From positions 124,001 to 188,000 of the forward strand of contig BSBK01000970.1 in NCBI GenBank assembly GCA_027943335.1: a stretch of 64,000 nt of DNA. Reading direction: 5' to 3'. Position 1 is the first letter of the stretch. The number at the start of each line of letters is the position of its first letter. Below, piece by piece: positions 19,910 to 30,952 of this stretch. The notes under the pieces are model-generated. The model worked only from the letters and a program-made list of their open reading frames with translations. It was not told the origin of the DNA and did no database searches. The position numbers and the translations under genes are program-made. This DNA is from Chamaecyparis obtusa. Its lineage: Eukaryota; Streptophyta; Pinopsida; Cupressales; Cupressaceae.

Positions 19910-22439
19910 CATCATTGCCATGTTAAAACTCAACATTCAAATTTGCGTCCTTGTTGATTTCTTGAAATTGAACTTTCAAAACCAAAATGGTTAAGTGGAT
20001 GCGAAAAGTTCAGGGTTAAGAAATGGGAAAAGTTAAGATTTTGGAAAGATTCTCACAAAAAGTTGGGATTTGGGAATTATTCTCGCCAAAAGTTCATGAT
20101 TGGGAGTTGAGACTCATAAAAAGTTAAGGTTTGAGAATTTTTTTTGCAAAAAGTTAATGTTTCCAATATATTTTTGCGAATAAAATGGAAATGCCTTAGA
20201 ATTTTTAAATTTTGACATTTCAAAAATCTAGGCAACAAGAATGCATAGGTGGCTCACTGTTGGGATGACTCATTGTTAGGTGGCTCATTGTCGAAGGGGC
20301 TCACTACCCAAAATGCAAAAGCTAGCTATTATATCTGAGAGGCAGCTTACTATTGGAGTGTAAAATACAAATTTGAACGAGTTACAATTGCATCTGCATA
20401 TGCATGAAATATAGTTCATGCTAAAGTACAAATTTATTCTATACAATTACTAAATTGTAGATATATCAGTTCACTATACACGTCAATATATCACTATCAT
20501 ATATCATATATCATAAATCACATCAATATCATTGTTGTCTATTATGTGTTGATGCCACTTTCTATATATACACCAGACCTACATTCCACAAGTCAACTTG
20601 AAACGGAGATGGAATCATGTGAGCACATTACCCCAAAAGTTAGAGATGTCAACAATCTTAAAAAGGATATCTCACGCTATACCAAATAGGACTAGACCAA
20701 AAACTTTATTACACCATTATATAGACCAAAACTTGTACCTGTAACAACATTGTCAAACCAGAGGATAGGTTGGAGATAAGAGTGTCAGACCAAACAATGA
20801 CATCAATGAAAAATATCAATAGCATAGGCATCATCTTGGCTTCTATTGAAATTGAGGGCCCGAGCGCTAGAAACTTGGTATATTGTGGTAACTTTTACAT
20901 TCATGTCTTGGAGCTTGTGATCCTTTTGTTGTTTCATATTTTATGAGGGGTCCACTATGTTTGATGGTTTAAACTTGATATTATTTCACTGTTATATATT
21001 CCTCTGTCTACACTTCATTCATTCATTTCTCCACTGTTGAATTTATGAGAGCCCGAGAGCATCCTTGTTGAATAGATGTTTTGATGAATATGTGTTGATA
21101 TTTTGAGCTAGGGTATCATCTCTGATTTCACTGCTTAATGGATTTCTTCCCATTTTCTCTGTATTCGGGCATACTGAGATAGCATCTATCCTATAACACT
21201 TTCATGTGGCCTTATGCTTGCTGATTATGTATCTCTGCCTTCAAGGCCCGCGAGCTAGGGATATCAACCTAGAATTCTGGTAGCCCGTGATCATTGGTCT
21301 CGCAGATGATACCTAAAGAAGTAGATGATATCATATTTCTACAACTCATAGTTAATATGTTTCTAGATTTTTTATTAGATTGTGTATTAAGTTAATCTAT
21401 TTATGGAAATCTTTAAAAAAGCCACTGTGACTTTTCATAGATGGTGACTGACAATGATAACATGATTTAGACTATAAGTATACTAACTTCTCATGTATTA
21501 TGAATATTTATGAAATTAAGTGTGACTTTCATACATATTGCAGTCTATATTAATATTACTATTAAATTCTACTTAAGAATATTATCAGACTTCATAAATA
21601 ACAATTCTGATCTAATCTCACTCATGGTGATGTTACTAGATGCTTTTGATTCCTTCCCTTTATATCTCTCAATGTGAGAAAGAGGTCACACCTCTTCATC
21701 ATGTATGCCCTTTGGCAAGAGACACACCATTTCACTATTAGCACCCTTGAAAGAATGCAACTCTTCATTATTTATGCCCTTTGAAAGGGACACAACCTTT
21801 CACAATCAGATCTGCACTTCTTATTTATCTCAGAAATGCACTTTTTATTTCCAAATTATTCCCCATTCAAATTAGTAAAAATATAAAATTAGTAAAAATA
21901 TGTACACGTGTTATTGGATGGTCTATAAACATGTATAAATAGTCATGTTTGTCAATAGTTTTATTCATCAAAGATATATTCTATAGTGCTTAGTCAATAA
22001 GACTATTTATATCTGTGTCTATTAGCTATCCAATAGAACCTCTAGGTGTTTTTAGTACATTATAACAATGTCATAGAAACAGTAATTCAAGAGATTTTGA
22101 TGGATATATTAAAAAAAATGTATCATAATTTATCACTATGGTTAATTACTTGCAAATACGAGAAAATGGTTACAATAAGTCTTGATAATTAAAATTTTAA
22201 TATTAAACAATATTTTTCATAGTAACATTATAGTTTTTTATTAAAGTAGTAAATAACATATTTTGATAACACTTAAAAAACTCTTTTCGGTAGATAAAAC
22301 ATCAGCAAGGACACACAAAAAAGACAAAAAACATGGAGCATAGATAGAAATAAAAGCTTTAAACTAAGCACATATTAACTCTATTGAGGGTACTACTAGC
22401 TTCCAATTCAACTTGGAAGAAGTTTTGTTATAGTTCCTA
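19910..22439. other. CACTA interior without recognised gene
   Basis: About 20,019-20,165 holds a degenerate tandem of AAAAGTT-plus-about-30-base units. About 20,245-20,310 repeats GGCTCA(C/T)TGTT phrases. A G-box CACGTG at about 21,904 followed by TATAAATA at about 21,934 looks like a promoter or an old LTR U3, and about 21,690-21,800 repeats CTCTTCATNATNTATGCCCTTTG. No ORF with recognisable homology was found. Confidence 0.5.
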
Positions 22440-22553
22440 ATGGTCTTGACATTGTTTATCACCACACTTATCATTTTTCTTTATGGTACCTCTAGTTCTT
22501 GTGTTAAGACCAACATCCCCCTTAGTAGTCATCATAGAACCAAAACCAATTGC

Positions 22554-22710
22554 GACATGTATGCAAAATGTGGAAATATAGACGAGGCACATGAACTCTT
22601 TGAACAAATTCATCTAAGAAATGTGGTATCATGGAATGCCATGATTGCATGATATGTACAAAATGGATTTTTTGAAAAGGCTTTAGAAACTTTCAAGAAA
22701 ATACTATTGC
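22554..22710 (+). pseudogene. Captured fragment of a pentatricopeptide-repeat (PPR) gene
   Basis: One and a half PPR motifs are visible: [20 protein letters not shown] and [11 protein letters not shown], then a TGA where PPR proteins have Gly, then YVQNGFFEKALETFKKI. The [19 protein letters not shown] and QNG words are the signature of plant PLS-type PPR proteins, which bind organellar RNA. Only about 50 codons remain, with one stop and no flanking repeats, so it is a scrap carried by the transposon. Homology ends near 22,710 and upstream of 22,554. Confidence 0.85.
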
Positions 22711-22815
22711 TAATGATTTATTGCTGCTCTATTTTGGTATTTGATGATTGTCCATGCCTTAGAACACTATCATCTTCAAAATCCTATATGAAATCTATAT
22801 GACCATTTCATTTCT

Positions 22816-23943
22816 ATGGACGACATAAAGGTGTCTTACAACAAAGTTTCTGAATTGATGGAGTATGTTGGACCATGTTACGATTACAAAAGTTGGATGC
22901 GTATTGTTCAATATAAAAAAAGTATGCATAGGTATGCACTCTCGGCAAATTATATACAACAGCAAGACAATAATCAAAGTAAAAGTGTGGCTATATACAT
23001 TGATGGAAGGCCAAAAGCAACAGGGAATATTGCGGGTTTTATAAATAGTACACGACTTGGGTCAACTATAAAGCAACCCAATTGCATATTTGAGGCACAC
23101 GAGGGAAATCGTGTATTCATCTGTGCGATAAAATCAATACGTGTAGGGGAAGAGCTGCTTATTGATTACAATTTGAACCGCATAGATACAAATGAGGCTA
23201 CTATCATGGGGGTGGTACATACTATTAAACCAACTTCTAATCAATGGCTCCAACATACCATTTAGTTATTAAATTTTTGGCTAACATTTTTATACTTGAT
23301 CTTTGACACAGGGGCACAATATGGAGCAACCGCCCGGTGGGGATGGTGACAATATTCCCAGCTTATCTACACATGAGCAGGTAAAACTCATTGTAATTGT
23401 GCAAACTAGATAGAAGCAAAATGTTGTTTTTTTAATGTTGTTTTCTTCATTATTTTGGAGTAATTTTGATAATACTAATACTATTGTTGTCACAGAGGGC
23501 CGGTGCTTAGAGAGAGGGAAAGCAACATGCAGTCCCTTAGGAGGCCCCCCTTGAGGAGGACCCTTTTTTTATTGATTTAGTAGAGACCGATGACCCGATC
23601 GGTTCCATTAAAAAGCTGCTAAAGAAAATTGGAAAAGAACTTTTACATTTGCCATCCATACAGCCTCAGAGTCAGGAAATAAAAGAGAGGGGAGCTAACT
23701 TGTTGCGTACTTCTGAAAACTTAAAAGTAAGTATTAATGAAATTTTTAATTATAACAAGAGTTCAATAATGGTTTTTATGTTATGCTCTTTTATGGCATT
23801 AATTAAAATATGGATGCATTGTCTTTACAGAGTTATTTGCGTAATTTTGAAATTCATTCCCATGATGAGGGTACTGCAGGTACTCGAAGCACGGGACACA
23901 CAAGCTTGGCTCTGGTGGTTTTTTGAAACTTCAAGCATGAGTT
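22816..23943 (+). pseudogene. Captured SET-domain gene fragment with at least four exons
   Basis: Exon 1 (to 23,214) encodes GNIAGFINSTR, then QPNC, GNRVFICAIKSIRVGEELL and IDYNLNRID. These match the C-terminal half of a SET domain (GNIARFINHS ... PNC ... GEELxxDY), the fold of lysine methyltransferases. Intron borders keep phase 0 across exons 23,312-23,380, 23,496-23,726 and 23,831 onward, with GT donors at 23,215, 23,381, 23,727 and 23,944. Exon 3 has two TAG stops and exon 4 a TGA. Retained introns mean a genomic capture and not a processed copy. The canonical NHS after FI reads NST, so substrate binding is doubtful. It may be a host gene or an old transposon-borne SET gene. Confidence 0.75.
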
Positions 23944-24149
23944 GTAAGTATTAGTAAATGAAAAATTGTATCAAATTTTTTATATATTGCAAGGAATTTT
24001 TTTTCGATGAAACAATGCAAGTAAAATTCACGATACCAAGCAAAAATGTCACTGTCACTACACTACACACAGTGCATTTGTCTGCATCAAGATCCACATT
24101 GTCTAAAATAAACCCAATTTCTCTACGGGTCTTGTTGACAATCTAATCA

Positions 24150-24595
24150 TAATCCACAAATGTATACCAAGGTAGTGTGACTACAACATCTCACAGATTA
24201 CCTCTCCGTTATGTTTTGATGGACTGGCAAATTCTGGTCCAAAACCCCCATTTTGCACAGGCTGGAATTAAGGATATTGGGGGGGTTTTGGAATTCGGCT
24301 TCATGCCTTCCAAATGCATTTGATCATAGTTTATATAAATCCTTTCTCACAATTTGTGTGCTTAATCTTCAATCTTTGTGTCCCAAGAGGCAACTCTTCA
24401 ATGAGGCATTCTTGGTAAAGAGCGCACATGTCAGTAATTATAACTTCTACATACACTGTAGATACATGGACTTATACAAATCAACAATTTTCCTATATGG
24501 TAATTCCTGTCAACAATTGAAAAAGAATTTACTACAGATTACACGTGTAATATTATTGCTAGCCTTTCTTAGATAGATAGACAGTGATTTGGTTG
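24150..24595. other. CACTA interior, unrecognised
   Basis: About 24,240-24,300 has AAAACCCCC facing GGGGGGGTTTT, able to pair. An open frame at 24,253-24,576 has no recognisable motif. It may hold further exons of the SET-like gene, but I cannot support them. Confidence 0.4.
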
Positions 24596-26112
<1,517 letters not shown>

Positions 26113-26319
26113 AATGGTCACACTTCACTGTCTTGAATTGAATGAATAATGGTCAACCACAATTGTTGAATCTCCAATTTGGCTTCCTGAAATATCTAAT
26201 GATTCATTTCTAACCAAAGATGCCAAATAATAAATGAAGGCCCAAGAACCCAAACTCAACCAACAGAGAAATATGCAAACAATCCTAATTCAAAACTCTC
26301 CACTAGAGATGCCAAAGAT

Positions 26320-26512
26320 AGTGACTGTCCCTTGTATAATGTATAGTCAGTGTAACATGGAAATGAGCCCATATTTGCATGGTTCAATACCAATACATTC
26401 AAGTGGCAATTACACAAGGACAGTCACAAATGAGGATAGTCACTGTAAAGAAAACATGATAATGTACAATCACCATAAGGACAGTCACAAATGAGGACAT
26501 CTCTCTATTGCA
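26320..26512. repeat. Direct copies of foldback-arm sequence
   Basis: TTTGCATGGTTCAATACC...CAATTACACAAGGACAGTCAC and ATGAGGATAGTCACTGTAAAG...ACATGATAATGTACAATCAC repeat, in the same orientation, segments found at about 26,631-26,688 and 26,725-26,770 in the two hairpins that follow. Confidence 0.8.
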
Positions 26513-26514
26513 CT

Positions 26515-26704
26515 AAATGAGGACATCTCATAGTGATTGTCCCATGTAATTGTCACTTGAATGTATTGGTATTGAACTATGCAAATGCTTTTCTTCTTGA
26601 TAATGTCCTCATTTGTTCAAGAAGAAAAGCATTTGCATGGTTCAACACCAATACATTCAAGTGGCAATTACACAAGGGACAGTCACTGTGAGATGTCCTC
26701 ATTT
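26515..26704. repeat. Long foldback (hairpin) A
   Basis: The 86-base left arm (26,515-26,600) pairs with the right arm (26,617-26,704) with few mismatches, around a 16-base loop. The outer bases are AAATGAGGACATCTCA facing TGAGATGTCCTCATTT. An RNA from either strand would form a long, nearly perfect duplex, a possible substrate for Dicer-like enzymes. It resembles a foldback or MITE-type element nested in the CACTA transposon. Confidence 0.92.
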
Positions 26705-26743
26705 GTGACAAGGATAGTCACAAATGAGGATAGTCACTGTAAA

Positions 26744-26976
26744 GACAACATGATAATGTACAATCACTGTAAGGATAGTTTCATTTTCATAATCACCTAT
26801 TGCTGTTATTTGAAATAGAGAGATGTCCTCATTTGCAACAACAAAGAGGATACCTTTGAGGGCAATTAAGGGATTCTAACATTGCCATCAAAGGTATCCT
26901 CTTTGTTGTCACAAGTGAGGATATCTCTCTATTTCAAATAACTATCCTTACAATGATTGTACATTATCATGTTGTC
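26744..26976. repeat. Long foldback (hairpin) B
   Basis: The left arm 26,744-26,865 pairs with 26,882-26,976 around another 16-base loop. The inner arm is nearly perfect (ACAAAGAGGATACCTTTGA facing TCAAAGGTATCCTCTTTGT). About 26 extra bases interrupt the left arm at about 26,781-26,806. The outer ends read GACAACATGATAATGTACA and TGTACATTATCATGTTGTC. Confidence 0.92.
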
Positions 26977-27072
26977 ACAAGTGAGTGCATAGCTGCTACC
27001 TCTTGTTCAAAAAGCTTCTAAAAAAATGACACTGCATTTGCATATGCATGACTATAAAATCATATGGAAAGG

Positions 27073-27261
27073 TACAGGATTGCATATCCTGGTGATGTAT
27101 GAATCTTAGAAGTAGTTGATGCTCCAGGATTGCATCACTTGGTTGATTGCTTAATCTTCCCACAGAAGGGCCATAGGCCTCATCCCGATGAAGCTTCTGG
27201 CAGTGATCTTGATGGGGATATCTACTTTGTTTCTTGGGACTCTAGGCTTATGCCAGAAAGT
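27073..27261 (+). pseudogene. Captured catalytic exon fragment of a cellular RNA-dependent RNA polymerase (RDR)
   Basis: The frame reads YPGDV, a TGA where Arg is expected, then [39 protein letters not shown] (27,205-27,219) and [12 protein letters not shown]. The HPGD, HxxDC, FPQKG, RPHP and SGSDLDGD words are the catalytic core of plant RDR proteins, which make double-stranded RNA for gene silencing. The DLDGD form fits the RDR1/2/6 group and not the DFDGD group. A GT follows at 27,262. About 63 codons are present, with one stop. It lies 0.1 kb after hairpin B in the same transposon. Confidence 0.9.
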
Positions 27262-27269
27262 GGTAAGAG

Positions 27270-27293
27270 TTGGGATATCTACTTTGTTTCTTA
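27270..27293 (+). repeat. 22-base direct repeat of RDR codons
   Basis: TGGGATATCTACTTTGTTTCTT repeats, with one base changed, the segment at about 27,214-27,235 that encodes GDIYFVS. It indicates a small local duplication after capture. Confidence 0.8.
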
Positions 27294-27299
27294 ACACTG

Positions 27300-28690
27300 A
27301 TATATATATTTTGACTGCCATGTATCTAATGTTTTCGGTGATTCCTACTTTTTATTCTTGTCTCTCCCCCAAATTTTGATGTTTCTCAAATCCTCAGTTA
27401 TATGCAGTGCTTCTATATATTCCCTCTATCTTTTGTATCCACGTAGGATGGTTTCCAACTTTTGTTTGAGTGTTGACATTCTCTTTATGAAACCCCTGTT
27501 GCAAAGTATACACCAGAGGTGAATGTTTATAAAATCCAATTGTTACTCACTGTCGAAGTATACTGTTCTATGTGATGTATTGATAGCCTATGAGGAATTG
27601 AGTTATTGCTGGTGCCTCTTGATTGTCACAAATCTTTCTTTCTATTTGAGTATGTTGATCTAGATACCCCCTATCCCATAGATGACTGTAAGTTTCACTG
27701 GACGATTGGAATGTTGCTGCAGAAACACAAAAAATGTGCCCAACTATAGAAAAGTAAAACTTTTGTAGTGTATTTACATCTATATTGATAATCTTATCAT
27801 TGCTATTGAGTAACATAAAATGGTTATTGAGTAACATAAGGTTGTGGAGGCTTCTGTTGGAGAGCACAGGAAGCTTCATGTTGTTGCAAAGCTCCTTGCT
27901 ATGGTGATATCTTTGCTTTGAGAATCCTTCTAGGGTTGTCAAAAGCCCATTGATTATTGTATTCCCATTCAGCTAGCAACCATTCAGGTTGGATAAACCC
28001 CTTTTTCCAATATGCAGAGGTGATGGCATGGACTTCTACAGTTCATAGGTGGGAAGGGTAATATTAGCAATGTACCCTCCTATTTTTGTTATAGTTTGTT
28101 AACTTTGTGTTAGCAATAATGGTACCAATGATACCAAAAGCTTACTTGAACTATAATATATTTACAATGTAACACAGTTATTTATGTTATAATTAAATTT
28201 ATATATAATTTTCTATATCTAATTCCTATTTTTAGGTTGATATTTATTTTCTTAGATTTTCATAGTTTTTTAGTACAAACAGACTTGAACTCAACTTGGT
28301 TTTGCTGGATCCTGAAATCCACCCTTGAACAAAAACAAACCAAGATCTAAACTAGAACTAGCAACTTGGCTTTAAAGTCAACTATTGAAAAAGTATCTAG
28401 GCTTTTTTGCAGAACAAGACAAATAGGCTATAGCGATTAATGAAATGAAGATGAATGTTCTGAATAACTATATTTTTTACATAAAGCTAATTATAGATGC
28501 ATAAACATGCCTTTTTTTCAAGGAGAGAATTGTTCATGAAAATTGGGAATGATCAATTATTTTTTACTTAGTGGATGTTTATATTCCTTTAATTTATATG
28601 GACTTGAAGTTGAAGTTGTGTTGCACCAGTTTGTGCAGATGTATACCATCTTGATTTTAAAATCTATTTCTAAAAGCTTTAACCTATTTG
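27300..28690. other. CACTA interior, no gene recognised
   Basis: It may include intron or flanking sequence of the captured RDR and kinase genes. A minus-strand ORF at 27,568-27,942 has no recognisable motif. Confidence 0.4.
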
Positions 28691-28693
28691 CAG

Positions 28694-29112
28694 GTGTGGA
28701 CTCTTCATTCCTTGGACCATCCTAATATTCTGAAGTTTTATGCATGGTGAGTTAGTGATGATAGGTTGTGTTTCTTATTTCTAGTCCTTTTGTAGTCTAG
28801 TAATTTCTCCTTCTTTTCATTCCTATACTGTTTCATATGTGACGGCTCTACCATGTTGTAAGTCATTAATGAGTTTTGTAATGGATTGAGATGTTCTTTT
28901 CCACATTAATTAAAGTGAAGGAAATACAGATTTTTCATATAGAAAAGGAAAGATTTTGAAACTTAATTTGAGCATAAGTGTAACATGGTGCACAAATATA
29001 CTCTATATTTGCATCTGATAGGTTTACCTTTTTAGGTACGAGACTTCTGCACATTTGTGGCTTGTGCTCGAGTATTGTGTTGGGGGGGGATCTTCTAACA
29101 TTATTACGACAG
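28694..29112 (+). pseudogene. Captured two-exon fragment of a ULK4/RUNKEL-type protein kinase
   Basis: Exon 28,694-28,746 (after CAG, before GTGAGT) and exon 29,036-29,112 (after TTTTTAG, before GTAATT) join inside a Trp codon. They read LHSLDHPNILKFYAW and YETSAHLWLVLEYCVGG. This is the kinase region from the beta-4 strand to the hinge, and the wording is that of the plant ULK4/RUNKEL group, which acts in microtubule organisation at cell division. A run of eight G instead of seven at about 29,083 shifts the frame after VGG. The introns are kept, so the capture was from genomic DNA. Confidence in a kinase is high; the subgroup is slightly less sure. Confidence 0.85.
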
Positions 29113-29540
29113 GTAATTTTTTTTGGATCCTATTACTTAGTAATCAATTCTTTCTTAACAAAGAAAATCATGTACAAAATTATTACAGGTAAGAATTTTC
29201 TGTAAATCTTATTTGTTAATAACCAACCCTTTCTTAACATACAAAATTATGTTTTTGTGTTAAGACTAGGGCAGTTTGATATTAAATTGTTTCCAAAAAA
29301 CTAAAAATTGAATATGTTTTAGTCTTAATGCCTCCTATTTTTGGTCAACTGAGGTTCATATAAGGCATATAAACATTTTAGATAATATACTTATAGTATG
29401 TTTGAAGTGTTCTTCTCTCTCTCTCTCTCTCTCATGTGGAAGCTGCAAGAGTCTCATTAGAAATTCATATAAGTTTTAGTTTCAATGTGTATGTTGCTAT
29501 AAGCATACACTACCATGTGATGATTGATGTATCTTTAAAG
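29113..29540. other. CACTA interior without gene
   Basis: The phrase TTAGTAATCAATTCTTTCTTAACA (about 29,137) recurs in varied form at about 29,216. (TC)n lies at about 29,414-29,433. I see no coding evidence. Confidence 0.5.
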
Positions 29541-29544
29541 AAGA

Positions 29545-30094
29545 ACAAGGTAATTGCGACGGGGGTAATTTGTACCCAGAATAGGGTAATTTGTCCCATA
29601 AATTTTTTTTTAATTTTATTTTGTATTCGTCGTAATTGTGAAGCACACACAGCAAATTGCGATGGGGGCACTGTATAGGCGACGCCCACTCCCATCGCAA
29701 TTGTGATGGTTGTCACATGATCGCATGCAGCTTCCCAAGTGCATGCGACCATGCAACAAGTCGTCACAATTGCGCCGATGTTTGTCACAATTGTGATGGT
29801 TGTCGCATGATTGCATGTAGCTTCCCAAGTGCATGCGACCATGCGACAAGTCATCGCAGTTGCGCCGGTGTTTGCCGCAATTGCGACGGTTGTCACATGA
29901 TCGTATGTGGCTTCCCAAGCGCATGCGACCATGCGACAAGCCATCGTAGTTGAAGTCGTAATTACGATGGCATAGGAAAGACATCATATTTTGTGACTAA
30001 AAAATAGTGACGTCTATGACTGTCGCAATTGCAACACATGGCTGTCACAATTGCGACACATAGACATCGCAAATCGATGCCAAATTTATTAGTG
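29545..30094 (-). repeat. CACTA right subterminal region with AATTGCGAC words
   Basis: At least a dozen variants of (C/G)AATTG(C/T)GA and GTCGCAATTGC occur between here and the terminal repeat, in both orientations. They are CpG-rich against an AT-rich background and match words at the left end, as expected for clustered transposase-binding sites. Confidence 0.85.
29696..29965. repeat. Three tandem 90-bp units in the right subterminal region
   Basis: Units start at 29,696, 29,786 and 29,876. Each opens with (C/A)CAATTG(C/T)GA(C/T)GG and contains GCATG...GCTTCCCAAG...GCATGCGACCATG, with paired GCATGC-type words around a short loop. His/Cys/Asp-rich ORFs across it are repeat artefacts, not zinc fingers. 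Confidence 0.92.
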
Positions 30095-30097
30095 TGT
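30095..30097. repeat. CACTA target-site duplication TGT (right)
   Basis: TGT follows TTTATTAGTG and matches 19,170-19,172. Confidence 0.92.
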
Positions 30098-30156
30098 GCT
30101 ATCTCTTGAGCTTCTAGATCTTGGCATTCATTCTTTTCCTTAGGCAAATTCTTACC
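30098..30156 (+). repeat. LTR-X 5' LTR, second part
   Basis: GCTATCTCTTGAGCTTCTAG...GGCAAATTCTTAC continues exactly where 19,172 broke off, judged by the 3' LTR at 32,976-33,031. The last CTAACA of the LTR is missing and the primer-binding site follows directly. Confidence 0.9.
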
Positions 30157-30169
30157 TGGTATTAGAGCC
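30157..30169 (+). promoter_or_regulatory. Primer-binding site of LTR-X
   Basis: TGGTATTAGAGCC resembles the Met-tRNA complement and is the same variant as in Copia-1. Confidence 0.85.
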
Positions 30170-30952
30170 ATAGGAGTTTCATTGCATAGCCTATTTTGAG
30201 AGATTTTTATTGCAGGTCAAAATTGGAGCTTGCTGGTGCAAATCAGAGGTTGGCATCACATTGAGGAGGTCCAAAAACCCCTAAATTGATTTTTGTTTCA
30301 TCCAAATCAAACATCTGAAGAAAATTCTAGAGCCATTTGTATTTTCAAGGTTCGACGGTGGCGATTCAGAAAAAATAATTTCAGAGGCGATTTCCAAACA
30401 ACAATATCTCAATCATCTGGACTCCTTTTTTCGAGCAATTATTTTTGTTTTGGGGTAGAATTTCAAGATCTACACAATGGTGCAGGTGATTTCTGATCTC
30501 TGTTACTGATATTTTTTGAAAATTAGAAATCCCAATTTTTACAACTTTAGAGGCTTCGTTCGGGCTCATATGGACACATTTTCAGGTGCTATTTTTTTTT
30601 AAAGTTCATGATTTTTTGTCTACTTTCCAGATCTGGTATCAGTTTGGAAAAATTATGAGTAGACATAGTACTTTCAGAATTTGGTCTATTTTGGCCTATT
30701 TTTGGCACTTGTAATTTGTTAGATCCTTGAGAGATCTTGTGTCTTATTTTTTTGAGTCTACTATAGCTTCATATTTTCTGTTGTAATTATGAAAATCAGA
30801 AGTCCACTTTGGTTCATTTTGGCAAGTGGAAATTGTATACGTACTATATTTAAAGTGCCAAAATCATCTATTTTGGGGGGGTTCTTTGGCTCATTGCATT
30901 TTGGGGGGTGCATTGATTTTTTGGTCTCATTATTTCATGTGAGAAGCACATC
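30170..30952 (+). other. LTR-X leader, non-coding
   Basis: About 0.8 kb between the primer-binding site and the ORF, with T-runs and TTTTGGCA phrases. No gene is seen. It probably contains the packaging signal. Confidence 0.5.

Noticed and set aside
29497..29987. Overlapping ORFs rich in Cys, His and Asp that resemble zinc fingers
   Set aside because: Their periodicity equals the 90-bp tandem repeat and they appear on both strands in several frames, so they are repeat artefacts.
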